From: Candidatus Shapirobacteria bacterium
Lineage (GTDB): Bacteria > Patescibacteriota > Microgenomatia > UBA12405
NCBI GenBank assembly: GCA_018062705.1
Contig: JAGORQ010000001.1
Location: forward strand, 85,624-137,486
Length of the DNA stretch: 51,863 nt
Direction: 5' to 3'
Shown here: positions 41,046 to 49,194 of the stretch, one piece after another
Layout of the letters: each line of letters starts with the position of its first letter
Numbering within the stretch: the stretch's first letter is position 1
Program-made: the position numbers and the translations under genes
The notes under the pieces: model-generated
What the model was told of the DNA's origin: nothing
Databases searched by the model: none
Seen by the model: only the letters and a program-made list of their open reading frames with translations

Positions 41046-42230
41046 ATGTTGAAAACAAATAGAACTATTTTTGTGGTGGCGCTGGTGGCGGTGGTCAACA
41101 TGCTGGGATATGGAATTGTAATTCCAGTGCTATATGCCTATTCCAAAAAATTTGGTTTAAGTGATTTTGACAATGGATTATTGTTTGCGGCGTTTTCAGT
41201 GTGCCAGTTTATCTCAACACCAATCATCGGGAGATTATCAGATAAATACGGCCGGAGACCAATGCTACTGGTGTCGATAGCTGGAACAGCAGTGTCGTTT
41301 TTTGTAATGGCCTTTGCACCCAACGTGGCATTTTTATATTTGGCGAGGATGCTAGATGGCCTAACTGCCGGTAATGTGCCAGTAATTTTTGCAGTAATTT
41401 CTGACTCGACTGAACCGAGAGAGAGACCCAAAGCGTTTGGAATTGTAGGGTCAGCATTTAGTTTAGGCTTTGTGTTTGGACCAGCGATTTCTTCACTGAC
41501 AGTTGGTTTTGGTGAGGGTATACCATTTATTATTGCTGGCATAGTGACAGTGATTGCCACGATAATTGCGGCAATATATTTGCCGGAAACTAATACACAT
41601 CAGGCCGAAGTGCCAAAAGAAAAATTGTTTGATTTCAAAAAAATGTGGCAGACACTTTTTGACCCAAATGTGGGGGTAACATTTTTGATTACTTTGATCT
41701 TTTTCTTCGCTTTTGCCTGCTCAATTATGTATGGTTTTCAGCCCTACACCATGAATGTATTAAAACTTAGCCCGTCGCAAAATGCGATGTTGTTTACTTT
41801 GTTTGGGGTGGTGGGATTTTTGACTCAAAACTTGGCGGTGGAAAGAGTGACCAAAGCCTGGGGAGTAAAAAAGGCGTTTAAAAATAGTCTGTTTTTTACT
41901 GCCGTGGCATTTTTGTTGATTTTTGCCACTAGCTCTTTGCCGATATTTATTTTTGCTTCAATATTAATGGGATTTTTTAATAGTATTTCGCAAACAATGA
42001 TACCGACCATATTGTCGCAAGAAACTGATGCCAAATCGCAGGGGTCAATCATGGGACTAAACTCGTCATACCAAAGTATTGGGACAATTTTTGGACCAAT
42101 TGTGGGTGGACTGGTGGCCACAATTTCAACACCGTTTCCCTTTTTACTCGGCGGACTATTGATATTGGTGTGCTATTTTCTAGCGTCGGGAGTGATGCGA
42201 CCAGGAGTAGCTAAAGAATCGGCGTACTAA
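41046..42230 (+). CDS. MFS transporter, drug-efflux type
   Basis: The 394-residue protein has twelve hydrophobic segments and the MFS motif A GRLSDKYGRRPML between helices 2 and 3, with a long middle loop (about 185-215). The opening NRTIFVVALVAVVNMLGYGI and the motif FGPAISSLTVGFG in helix 5 resemble TetA/Bcr-type proton-driven exporters. The substrate is unknown. Unlike most genes here it has a normal leader with an AAGG site. Confidence 0.88.
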   Translation: MLKTNRTIFVVALVAVVNMLGYGIVIPVLYAYSKKFGLSDFDNGLLFAAFSVCQFISTPIIGRLSDKYGRRPMLLVSIAGTAVSFFVMAFAPNVAFLYLARMLDGLTAGNVPVIFAVISDSTEPRERPKAFGIVGSAFSLGFVFGPAISSLTVGFGEGIPFIIAGIVTVIATIIAAIYLPETNTHQAEVPKEKLFDFKKMWQTLFDPNVGVTFLITLIFFFAFACSIMYGFQPYTMNVLKLSPSQNAMLFTLFGVVGFLTQNLAVERVTKAWGVKKAFKNSLFFTAVAFLLIFATSSLPIFIFASILMGFFNSISQTMIPTILSQETDAKSQGSIMGLNSSYQSIGTIFGPIVGGLVATISTPFPFLLGGLLILVCYFLASGVMRPGVAKESAY

Positions 42231-42241
42231 AACCTAATTAT

Positions 42242-42466
42242 CTATTCACCTCTTCTTAACACCTGGGTAATTTCAGCGCCGGTACCATCCTTGGTTTTTT
42301 TCTTTTTTCTTCTTAGATGTTTTGGGAAAATACCATCTGGGTTTGGATTAACAACTCTGGCTCCTGGAAGAGCTGGGCTTTTGGCAATTTCTTGTTCGAC
42401 GCGAGGGGCACCGTATTTTTCCAAACTATCTTTTTCTAATTCTAGCTGACTATAATCCATTGGCAT
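42242..42466 (-). CDS. Unknown small basic protein
   Basis: This 74-residue soluble protein (or 72 from the second ATG at 42460) has an acidic first half (ELEKDSLEKYGAPRVEQE) and a strongly basic stretch LRRKKKKTKDG. It may bind nucleic acid or ribosomes, but no family is recognised. It shares an intergenic region with a divergent gene that holds a perfect 12-bp palindrome. Confidence 0.5.
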   Translation of the reverse strand: MPMDYSQLELEKDSLEKYGAPRVEQEIAKSPALPGARVVNPNPDGIFPKHLRRKKKKTKDGTGAEITQVLRRGE

Positions 42467-42492
42467 ATTCCGGTAATTTTAATTTATATGTA

Positions 42493-42504
42493 TTGATATA
42501 TCAA
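42493..42504. promoter_or_regulatory. Perfect palindrome, possible operator
   Basis: TTGATATATCAA lies between divergent genes at 42466 and 42547, with a related imperfect copy CTTGATATTTAAG at 42515-42527. It could be bound by a dimeric regulator. Confidence 0.4.
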
Positions 42505-42532
42505 GTGATAACGGCTTGATATTTAAGTTTGT

Positions 42533-42538
42533 TATAAT
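42533..42538 (+). promoter_or_regulatory. -10 hexamer of the 42547 gene
   Basis: A perfect TATAAT ends 8 bases before the ATG at 42547, so the leader would be zero to one base. No -35 is seen at 16-18 bases. Confidence 0.5.
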
Positions 42539-42546
42539 ACCAAACT

Positions 42547-42837
42547 ATGTCAGAAGTTCAGTTTAAAGAAATATTTGTGAGAGATGGAGTGGTGGTAAAA
42601 GGTTGGATAATTAATCTAAGTGGGCGAGGTGATATTGGAGCTGTTGGTGAATTGGGTTTACCTTTGGTCAGGTCATTAAAGATGCGAAAACCGGGGATAA
42701 TAAAATACATTCAGGTTGACATGGCGGTGGTTAAACGTGTTGATACAACGACTTTAGAGCCTTTTGATGAGGCTGGTGCAAATAACACACTATCGACAAT
42801 CCAAACCAGAACAAGGGAAATTAAGCAAAGAACTTAA
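42547..42837 (+). CDS. Unknown small protein
   Basis: This 96-residue soluble protein is predicted as beta in its first half (FKEIFVRDGVVVKGWIINLS) and helical at the end (NNTLSTIQTRTREIKQRT). I recognise no family. The start is set by the perfect TATAAT 8 bases upstream. It converges on the SdrD-like gene with a 2-base gap. Confidence 0.55.
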   Translation: MSEVQFKEIFVRDGVVVKGWIINLSGRGDIGAVGELGLPLVRSLKMRKPGIIKYIQVDMAVVKRVDTTTLEPFDEAGANNTLSTIQTRTREIKQRT

Positions 42838-42839
42838 TT

Positions 42840-44831
42840 TTAGTGTCGAGAGTCGCGCTCGTAGTCTCGATGGCCACGGCCGGGAGAATACTCGCCTCTT
42901 TCATCATCGCGATCGTCGTCGCGATTGTCATCCTCTTTTTCGAAGCGATACTTTTGAGCATTACCAAAGTTAATACTAGTGACTACCGAACCAGAAGTAA
43001 TAACTATGGGTTTGGGATTCTTGCTTATACGCTTCCAACCTTTTTGATGAGTTTCGCGAAGAGTATATTTGCCAGGAATTAAGTTGATAAAACTATATTT
43101 ACCGTCTGCATCAGTGGTGGCAGTAAAGGTGGTTTTGCCGACTTTTAGGCGAATCACCCATCCTGGCAAACCAGGTTCATTGGTATCTTTTTTACCATTG
43201 CGATTGAGATCGTTGTATTTTTGGCCACTGATACTACTAGCTTCGGGGCAGTGAGAATTGTCGACAATGATGTATCTGTCAGTAGTGATGCCAGTGAAGA
43301 CTGGAGCAATGGCCAATAACGGATTTAGAGCAGCATCGGCAAAACTTAGGGCGCTGGTGCGGTAACCGTTGAGTAGATATTTGCCAGGAGTGCAGGAATT
43401 TTTATCTGCAACAACAGCACTAGTCACATTAGTTAATTCAGAAGTAGTGTAATCGGCGGGAGCATTCATAATTGCGGTATCGGCACCGTACAAATCGACG
43501 GCTCCACCAAAATTGTTGCCGAGGACATAATTACCTGAGGCAGATAATCCCCCGTTTAAATTTGAGGCTAGCCAGGTGGCAGTCATAGGGAAAAGATAAT
43601 TGTTGGCAGATAGGGCAGAAGCCTTTGTACCATCAAGATATTTGAGGATGTGAACCTTGAGGGTAGAAACTGGCGGACAGAGATGGTTTTTGACAATAAT
43701 ATATTTGTCGCCAGTTAGATTGGTGAATGTGGGGACAGTGGTGGTAGTCTCTGAAAGCTCGGCTTCAGATAATGAATTACCAGTTGAGTAACCCGTTAGA
43801 GAATATTGGTGGGCTCCATCGCAAGTGGTACCAACCAGAGGAGTGTCGAGCTTTTCTTCGGCACTATAGGCAGAACCTACCGACATTGGCCCGGTGGAGG
43901 CTTCATAAGGGAGGTCGCCAGTGGTCCAACCAGCTGGACCGAGGATAAATGGTGCATTATAAGTGGAGGTAAACATGGGGAAATCGACACTGTTGGCTGA
44001 TTGGGTAGTAGCCTGGACACCATCGATATATTTGAAAATGTGAACAGCGACACTCGAAGGCTCATTAACTAAATCAAAGTCAAAGGTTTTGATACTTGAT
44101 ACTGTTCCGAATTTAAAAGCATCGATATTTTCAGTATAACCATCTGCGTACGGTTCACCAACTCTTACTCCAAGCCACGAGTCAGTAACTCTGATTCTTA
44201 CTCCAGGATAATCAGATTTTATATCCGACCAAGATCTCAGGGTGTCACCTGTTTCGGATAAGTTGGCATCTGGCCCAACAATGGTTGCTGGCCAATTAGC
44301 TCCTGAATATGCCCATAGTGCGTTTCCACCACTAATTGCATCCCACTCCTGCCAGCTATTTTGGACAACAGTCCCATTTTGTGAAGGAACAAAAACTAAC
44401 CTTCTTTGCCAAGTATCAGACCCATTAAAATCTACATTAAAATTTAAATAACCTGATCTATTTGCACTTCCGCCATTACCGACGGAGGGATTATAAGTGC
44501 TGAATTTAAGGGTGGTGATATCGGAAAGAGGTGTGCCACTGAACTGATAGGTTGCCAGGTTGCGTCTTTGGGTTCCGGTAACATTAATTTGGATACTATC
44601 GGATCCTAATGGTGGAGTTGAAGGACCCGCAACAAATGAGCCTAGGGAATTGTCAATCGTATCATTTTCATCATTGTAAAAAAACCATTTTAGAGGGTTG
44701 GAAATTACGTCGGAAATACTGGTGGCCATATCGCCAGGCGTGACTACTGTTGTGGAGTCAGTGGCGAGGGTGGTGGTTTTATAAACAAAAAATAAGACAA
44801 CTAAAAAAAGGCTAGTTAAATATTTTTTCAT
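42840..44831 (-). CDS. Secreted SdrD-like surface protein with acidic/Arg tail
   Basis: A signal peptide (about 1-23, MKKYLTSLFLVVLFFVYKTT) leads a 663-residue exported protein. Residues 60-260 form a beta domain. Two tandem repeats follow, at about 265-400 and 400-535; they share HIFKYIDG/HILKYLDG, YSLTGYST/YLLNGYRT and DKYIIVKNHLCP/DRYIIVDNSHCP. Residues 536-626 form an SdrD B-like domain with the Ca-binding motif KYNDLNRNGKKDTNEPGLPG. The tail (627-663) is rich in Asp and Arg with no sorting motif. It is likely surface-exposed or released. A long 12-base gap separates an AGGAG from the ATG. Confidence 0.78.
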   Translation of the reverse strand: MKKYLTSLFLVVLFFVYKTTTLATDSTTVVTPGDMATSISDVISNPLKWFFYNDENDTIDNSLGSFVAGPSTPPLGSDSIQINVTGTQRRNLATYQFSGTPLSDITTLKFSTYNPSVGNGGSANRSGYLNFNVDFNGSDTWQRRLVFVPSQNGTVVQNSWQEWDAISGGNALWAYSGANWPATIVGPDANLSETGDTLRSWSDIKSDYPGVRIRVTDSWLGVRVGEPYADGYTENIDAFKFGTVSSIKTFDFDLVNEPSSVAVHIFKYIDGVQATTQSANSVDFPMFTSTYNAPFILGPAGWTTGDLPYEASTGPMSVGSAYSAEEKLDTPLVGTTCDGAHQYSLTGYSTGNSLSEAELSETTTTVPTFTNLTGDKYIIVKNHLCPPVSTLKVHILKYLDGTKASALSANNYLFPMTATWLASNLNGGLSASGNYVLGNNFGGAVDLYGADTAIMNAPADYTTSELTNVTSAVVADKNSCTPGKYLLNGYRTSALSFADAALNPLLAIAPVFTGITTDRYIIVDNSHCPEASSISGQKYNDLNRNGKKDTNEPGLPGWVIRLKVGKTTFTATTDADGKYSFINLIPGKYTLRETHQKGWKRISKNPKPIVITSGSVVTSINFGNAQKYRFEKEDDNRDDDRDDERGEYSPGRGHRDYERDSRH

Positions 44832-44892
44832 TAAATAAGGTTACTCCTGTGTGATATTATTATCTACTACTTAGTTAATATTAGTTAAACTT

Positions 44893-45312
44893 ATGGGAAA
44901 AATTACTGTTGAGGTAAGCCTTAAATCAAATATTAGTAATGTCTGGAAAAATTGGACCGACCCGGTCGGAATTACAAATTGGAATCATGCTAGCGATGAT
45001 TGGTGCTGTCCGAGAGCAACGAGCGATTTGCGGGTTGGTGGAAAATTTAACTATCGGATGGAGTCAGTAAATGACAAGAGTGTGGGTTTTGATTTTGAAG
45101 GTGAATACACAAGAGTCGAACCAGAGAATACATTGGCCTATTTTATGACTGATGGCAGAAAGGTGGAAATAAAATTTGAAAAAATCGATAATATGAGAAC
45201 TAAGCTAATCGAGACGTTTGATGCTGAGACTCAAAACAGTGAAGAATTACAACGGAATGGCTGGCAGGCGATATTGGAAAATTTTAAAAAATATTGCGAA
45301 ACGGTTAAATAG
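44893..45312 (+). CDS. SRPBCC / AHSA1-type protein
   Basis: The 139-residue protein starts ITVEVSLKSNISNVWKNWTD and continues WNHASDDWCCPRATSDLRVGG, FEGEYTRVEPENTLAYFM and NGWQAILENFKKYC. These are the usual landmarks of Aha1-like SRPBCC proteins, which have a hydrophobic ligand cavity. Such proteins bind lipids or other hydrophobic ligands; the ligand here is unknown. Full length for the family. It overlaps the convergent membrane protein by 8 bases. Confidence 0.85.
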   Translation: MGKITVEVSLKSNISNVWKNWTDPVGITNWNHASDDWCCPRATSDLRVGGKFNYRMESVNDKSVGFDFEGEYTRVEPENTLAYFMTDGRKVEIKFEKIDNMRTKLIETFDAETQNSEELQRNGWQAILENFKKYCETVK

Positions 45313-45607
45313 TTTTGGTAAGCAACAATAAAAATATTACCAGGGTAATAATGGCAAAAATGCCAATGGTTTGGAGAAAAAGTTTGACGGCATCTTTTTT
45401 GTGACCATCAAGATACATTAAGATTGGTTGTAAACAAAATAAATAGGCCATGGTAACAACTGACAAACTAAGGAGTGACAAAAAAAGAATTGGGGCAAAA
45501 GGAGAATCTTTGGGGGCAAAAAAATTGCTCGCCCAATTCATGGTAAAGGTGATTAGGAAAATGTAGGCTGATGATGCCAGGGCGTTGAGGAGGGGGTTTT
45601 GGGACAT
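45305..45607 (-). CDS. Small membrane protein with three helices
   Basis: From the ATG at 45607 the protein has 100 residues (MSQNPLLNALASSAYIFLIT...). A TTG at 45613 is rejected because it would lie against the TATAAT hexamer, which ends 5 bases before the ATG. Three membrane helices are seen: about 9-29, 43-63 and 77-97. I know no specific family. The final MYLDGHKKDAVKLFLQT loop is likely cytoplasmic. Confidence 0.7.
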   Translation of the reverse strand: MSQNPLLNALASSAYIFLITFTMNWASNFFAPKDSPFAPILFLSLLSLSVVTMAYLFCLQPILMYLDGHKKDAVKLFLQTIGIFAIITLVIFLLLLTKTI

Positions 45608-45612
45608 ATACA

Positions 45613-45618
45613 ATTATA
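45613..45618 (-). promoter_or_regulatory. -10 hexamer of leaderless promoter for the 45607 gene
   Basis: TATAAT on the minus strand, 5 bases before the ATG at 45607. Confidence 0.5.
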
Positions 45619-45655
45619 CTCCAATGAAAACTCAGGACTGTTAAAATAGTGGAGG

Positions 45656-47899
45656 ATGAAGCCCAACGAGATACAAGCACAAATTAACATTTTGAAAGTA
45701 GCGATACCTCGCGAGGTAGAAATGGAAGCAGTGCGGCAATTGATGCAGGATTTGGCAAATCCTCATTACTTAGTAGACAATAGAACCTCAATCGTTGATG
45801 GGACAGAATCAACAACGACTTTTTTTCAAGTTTGTGATCATATGGAAGTTAGAACTGTGACAGATGAGGACCTGTGGCCTGGGCAAAGACTAGAGATTGT
45901 GGAGGAAACTGTTGAAGATAATGGTGGAGGTTTGAATCCTAATAATATTTTTGGTCAAAAGGCAGGTGAAAAAATAGTAGTTATAAAGATTAGAGAAAAC
46001 ATGTCGATGGTTGATTTGGTGACACTTATCGACACCATAAAATCGCTTGGCGAGACAAGTCTAAAGTCATCCAAAGATATAGAACAAATTAAGGAGTGGT
46101 CAGACAAGGTGAATAGTCATAGTAAGAATTTAAACTTGGCGGCGTTAGCAATGGAAAGAATAATTAACTTGGCTGACAAAGAAGGTGGAGCACCTCACAT
46201 GAGAGGATTCTTGAGTCAGGTAGCAGAGTTGACATACAATCTAGGGGAGGCAATAAACCTGGACTCTAGAAATGATCACAAGAAGAGTTTGCCTTGGGAA
46301 TACTCGGCAACTGTAAACCAGTTAAAAACAGAAAATGCGATAAACGCTTACTTGGCTGAAGGTTTAAAGTATGCAAGATTTGGAGACAAAGAAAGAGTAA
46401 TTGATCACGATCCAGAGGTGGCTTTTGGCAAAATGGTTCGACTATATAGACGTCTGTTTAATACAGCCGAAAAAACTGACAATGAAACTGAAGTGTGTCG
46501 GGAAATTATGACTAGAGTTGTAACCAATACAATCCCTAAGCACCTTGAGATTGTAAAAAAGGAAAATGAAGAAAGCCGACAGATGGCACCCGAACTACCA
46601 ATGATGGTGGTTGAGCAAACAGTGTTGAGGGGAATTGAAAAGACTTATGAAGAACTTACATTACCACCACCTATTAAGGAATTACTGGCGACTGATGTGA
46701 AAAATATAGACAGAGAAGAGCTGATTGCAATGCTAATTCAGTTTAGATTAGAAATGGGTGATGAACTATTGAGGAGTATTTATTATAAATATTGTCCAGA
46801 ATCATATATTTTGTATATAGAAAAAACCGGAAATGAAGGCATTGCTAATAGACTTGTAGAGGCGATGTTCGAACCTGAAAGTGAGGGACAGTTGAGAGTG
46901 GCATTTGTTGCCTGGAGAGATGATTTACAGACACTAGGATTGGGTAAGGAAAATATTCATAGTTTTTGTGAATGGTTTGAAGATCCCAATTTTTTTGATG
47001 ATGACAAAGTCAAGCAGTTGAAGAAATACCACCAACAAAACCGACTGTCTTGGGAAGATTCCGCCATTAAAAAATTTTATATTAAGACTATTGGTAGTGA
47101 ATCAAAACCAAAAAGCGTTAGTGAGGTGGTCAAATTTTACCAAGATAAAATAATAAATGGAGAGATTAACCTTGATGAATACACCAACTTCCAACATTCA
47201 ATGTTGATACTGGTGGCCGATCAAATGAGGACTGTTTTTGGTGGCTGGGATGAAAGAACAAAACTGGTGGCGTTGCATGAATCCTCGCCTAGTAAAATTA
47301 TCGAAAGTAGATTATTAAACTGCGTGGGTAGATCAAATTTACTTCAAGTTGTGGGCGAGAAACTAGGTTGTCGAGGAAGTGGTGCAACAAGTTTATTACA
47401 TGTAGCAACTTTTTTTGAATTTCCAAATGGTGTATGCCGTGTAGTCGATCCCTCTCAAAATCTTGGGAGTTTATCACTAGAAGTTGAGGAGATAACCGAT
47501 ACTAGGGGTTTACTAATCGATGGGGAGAGGTTGTTTGCGGACAAAGATAATAATCAAGATAGATATTTAATTGGTAATAATACAAAGGTGGCAACACAGG
47601 CAGTATTAGATAATTTCTTGGGATACATAAGGGAGCTTTTGCCAATAAAAAAGTCGGCATATGATTATCAATTGGATTCCACAAACATCATTAATTACCT
47701 TGGTAGAGTCGAGGTTAATTATTCTTCGGTTAACAAACTGGAGGATATGGCAAAAACAAAAGGAGAACCAATTGAAAAGATCATTTACGTATTAAAAAAA
47801 TTAAGGTTAATCTGTCCAAATTTTGATGTAGAAGCTGACTTATCTGATGATTTCAAAGGGATGATAAGAAGGCTGAACTCTGACTTAAATCTTGGGTGA
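45656..47899 (+). CDS. Unknown 747-residue protein with transglutaminase-like catalytic triad
   Basis: The protein is soluble and mostly helical in residues 1-530. Residues 545-610 look like a transglutaminase/papain-type core: Cys556 in LLNCVGRSNLL, His582 in SLLHVATFFEF and Asp598 in VVDPSQNLGS, in the order and spacing of that superfamily. A DEDLWPGQRLEI segment lies near 80. It could be a cysteine peptidase or cross-linker acting inside the cell; substrates are unknown. A TAAAAT ends 8 bases before the ATG; the GGAGG touching the ATG is too close to act as a ribosome site. Confidence 0.55.
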   Translation: MKPNEIQAQINILKVAIPREVEMEAVRQLMQDLANPHYLVDNRTSIVDGTESTTTFFQVCDHMEVRTVTDEDLWPGQRLEIVEETVEDNGGGLNPNNIFGQKAGEKIVVIKIRENMSMVDLVTLIDTIKSLGETSLKSSKDIEQIKEWSDKVNSHSKNLNLAALAMERIINLADKEGGAPHMRGFLSQVAELTYNLGEAINLDSRNDHKKSLPWEYSATVNQLKTENAINAYLAEGLKYARFGDKERVIDHDPEVAFGKMVRLYRRLFNTAEKTDNETEVCREIMTRVVTNTIPKHLEIVKKENEESRQMAPELPMMVVEQTVLRGIEKTYEELTLPPPIKELLATDVKNIDREELIAMLIQFRLEMGDELLRSIYYKYCPESYILYIEKTGNEGIANRLVEAMFEPESEGQLRVAFVAWRDDLQTLGLGKENIHSFCEWFEDPNFFDDDKVKQLKKYHQQNRLSWEDSAIKKFYIKTIGSESKPKSVSEVVKFYQDKIINGEINLDEYTNFQHSMLILVADQMRTVFGGWDERTKLVALHESSPSKIIESRLLNCVGRSNLLQVVGEKLGCRGSGATSLLHVATFFEFPNGVCRVVDPSQNLGSLSLEVEEITDTRGLLIDGERLFADKDNNQDRYLIGNNTKVATQAVLDNFLGYIRELLPIKKSAYDYQLDSTNIINYLGRVEVNYSSVNKLEDMAKTKGEPIEKIIYVLKKLRLICPNFDVEADLSDDFKGMIRRLNSDLNLG

Positions 47900-47907
47900 T
47901 GAGATAA

Positions 47908-48228
47908 TTATCGCCAATCGCTTCTAACTTTTTGTATCCGTCTTGATGGAGTTAGGGCTTGAACTACTTCGACATATCTTTCGTCATCACCATGAAATGT
48001 GCAGTTGTCCTGACAAAAGGGGTGTAGTGATAAAGTTCTGCCACCCATATCCCGTGGTGGTGCGGGTGGTTGGGCGCCTATCTCGATGCTGACCTGAGAG
48101 TTTCCGTCAACTATTATTCTGTCAACATAAAGACAATTTCTTTTGGGACAACCTCGAGGAACTAAGCCGTTTTCTTTAAGAAAGGCAATGGTACGACGAA
48201 GTGTTTCTTTTTGGTCATACTCAAACAA
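47908..48228 (-). CDS. Unknown Cys-rich protein with possible frameshift at its start
   Basis: From a TTG at 48228 the product has 106 residues (MFEYDQKETLRRTIAFLKENG...) with GCPKRNC and HPFCQDNCTFH, perhaps a metal site. The TTG has an AGGA with zero spacing, so it is a poor start. An ATG at 48259 in another frame gives MDKNIESKK up to a run of seven A; with one A fewer the two frames join as MDKNIESKKGLFEYDQK. A sequence error, a real frameshift or slippage in the A run are all possible. It follows the 48497 gene by 16 bases if the ATG is right. It contains no known domain. Confidence 0.5.
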   Translation of the reverse strand: MFEYDQKETLRRTIAFLKENGLVPRGCPKRNCLYVDRIIVDGNSQVSIEIGAQPPAPPRDMGGRTLSLHPFCQDNCTFHGDDERYVEVVQALTPSRRIQKVRSDWR

Positions 48229-48275
48229 TCCTTTTTTTACTTTCTATATTTTTATCCATGCTATTGGGGTAAATT

Positions 48276-48497
48276 TTATTCGGGCTTATTTTTTTGTTCG
48301 CGATACTCTCGCCAATAATAGCTGACTAACTTACGCAGGTCATCGTCAGATAAAAACAGACCTAATCGAGGGCGTAATTCCCAGACATTACCTCTACTTT
48401 CAATATGTTTACCAACAAAATTGGTGACCTCGGCATCATGAGCGGTTATCTCATCCAAATTAAGAGGAGATTCTGAAATATTTAAATTGCTTGGCAT
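48276..48497 (-). CDS. Unknown small protein under an OmpR-type half operator
   Basis: This 73-residue soluble protein starts MPSNLNISESPLNLDEITAH and ends SDDDLRKLVSYYWREYREQK, so it is likely helical. Its promoter has TGTCAAGATA, 21 bases, TAAAAT and then 7 bases to the ATG, the same plan as the cargo genes at 26.7-29 kb. It is divergent from a second, broken copy of the regulator, as the 28954 gene is from the intact one. Function is unknown. Confidence 0.58.
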   Translation of the reverse strand: MPSNLNISESPLNLDEITAHDAEVTNFVGKHIESRGNVWELRPRLGLFLSDDDLRKLVSYYWREYREQKNKPE

Positions 48498-48504
48498 GTC
48501 GGTG

Positions 48505-48537
48505 ATTTTATTAAACTAGTGCTACAATATCTTGACA
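48505..48537 (-). promoter_or_regulatory. OmpR-type half operator E and -10 of the 48497 gene
   Basis: On the minus strand TGTCAA (48537-48532) then GATA, 21 bases after the box, then TAAAAT (48510-48505), then 7 bases to the ATG. The upstream box is not recognisable. Confidence 0.55.
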
Positions 48538-48553
48538 TTTTTAAATTTGGTCT

Positions 48554-49141
48554 ATGATTGAGTGGAAATTTGATATTGATAAACAAAAGACAGAGTACGA
48601 CTTGATTAAAAGCAAGGTGATTAACGGTGCCTATGATGAGCTAAAGTTTTACGTACTCCCAACCCTACCTCAGATGTTTAGAAACCGAGTGGTATTTTTG
48701 CCGAAATTTTTTGATCCAGAAAAGATTTATCTAAAGCAAAAATATAGAATGTTAAAAGTCGGGGAAAAATGGAACCAAGAATGTGAGTGGTTTGAGTCGG
48801 AGTTAATAAAATATTTCCCTGATAGAGATAAAGTGGTGATTGAAGTGTCGCCGGTATTGTATGGTCCAATTGGAACGTTTGAAGTAGAGGGAAAAAAGAT
48901 AATTGTAAAACCAAGATACGATCGAAATGTAATTGCTATCCAAAGATTGGTGATTAATGCCCTGACAAATTATTTTTTTTTGACTAGTTCAAAATTAAGC
49001 TGGGAAGAGAAACAAGAGTTGATAAGTTTTTATCAGCATAAAATTTTCTGGAAAAATTTGACAATGAAAAGAGTAATTGAAAATAGTCATGCGGGAGAAT
49101 TGGCAGAAAAAAGTAGTTTGTATAAAAAGGAATTAGGATAA
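48554..49141 (+). CDS. Regulator paralogue, N-terminal part (split by frameshift)
   Basis: The 195 residues match the unrecognised N-terminal domain of the regulator at 27848-28873. Examples are FYVLPTLPQ against FTVLPTNPN, the acidic helix WNQECEWFESELIKYFPDR against LWEQAESAVIAEIYKIIPSR, and SSLYKKELG against KFYQKLGI. The stop at 49139 comes just where the linker to the winged helix should follow, and that winged helix is present in the -1 frame. One extra A in the A5 run at 49124-49128 would join them as LYKKGIRIIKKIEIKP. It is divergent from the 48497 gene across operator E. Confidence 0.6.
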   Translation: MIEWKFDIDKQKTEYDLIKSKVINGAYDELKFYVLPTLPQMFRNRVVFLPKFFDPEKIYLKQKYRMLKVGEKWNQECEWFESELIKYFPDRDKVVIEVSPVLYGPIGTFEVEGKKIIVKPRYDRNVIAIQRLVINALTNYFFLTSSKLSWEEKQELISFYQHKIFWKNLTMKRVIENSHAGELAEKSSLYKKELG

Positions 49142-49194
49142 TCAAAAAAATAGAAATAAAACCAGTTGGAAAACTGACAAAACAAGAGAAAAAA

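Noticed and set aside
45651-45655. GGAGG touching the ATG of the 747-residue protein as a ribosome site
   Set aside because: There is no spacing between it and the ATG, so a ribosome could not use it for this start.
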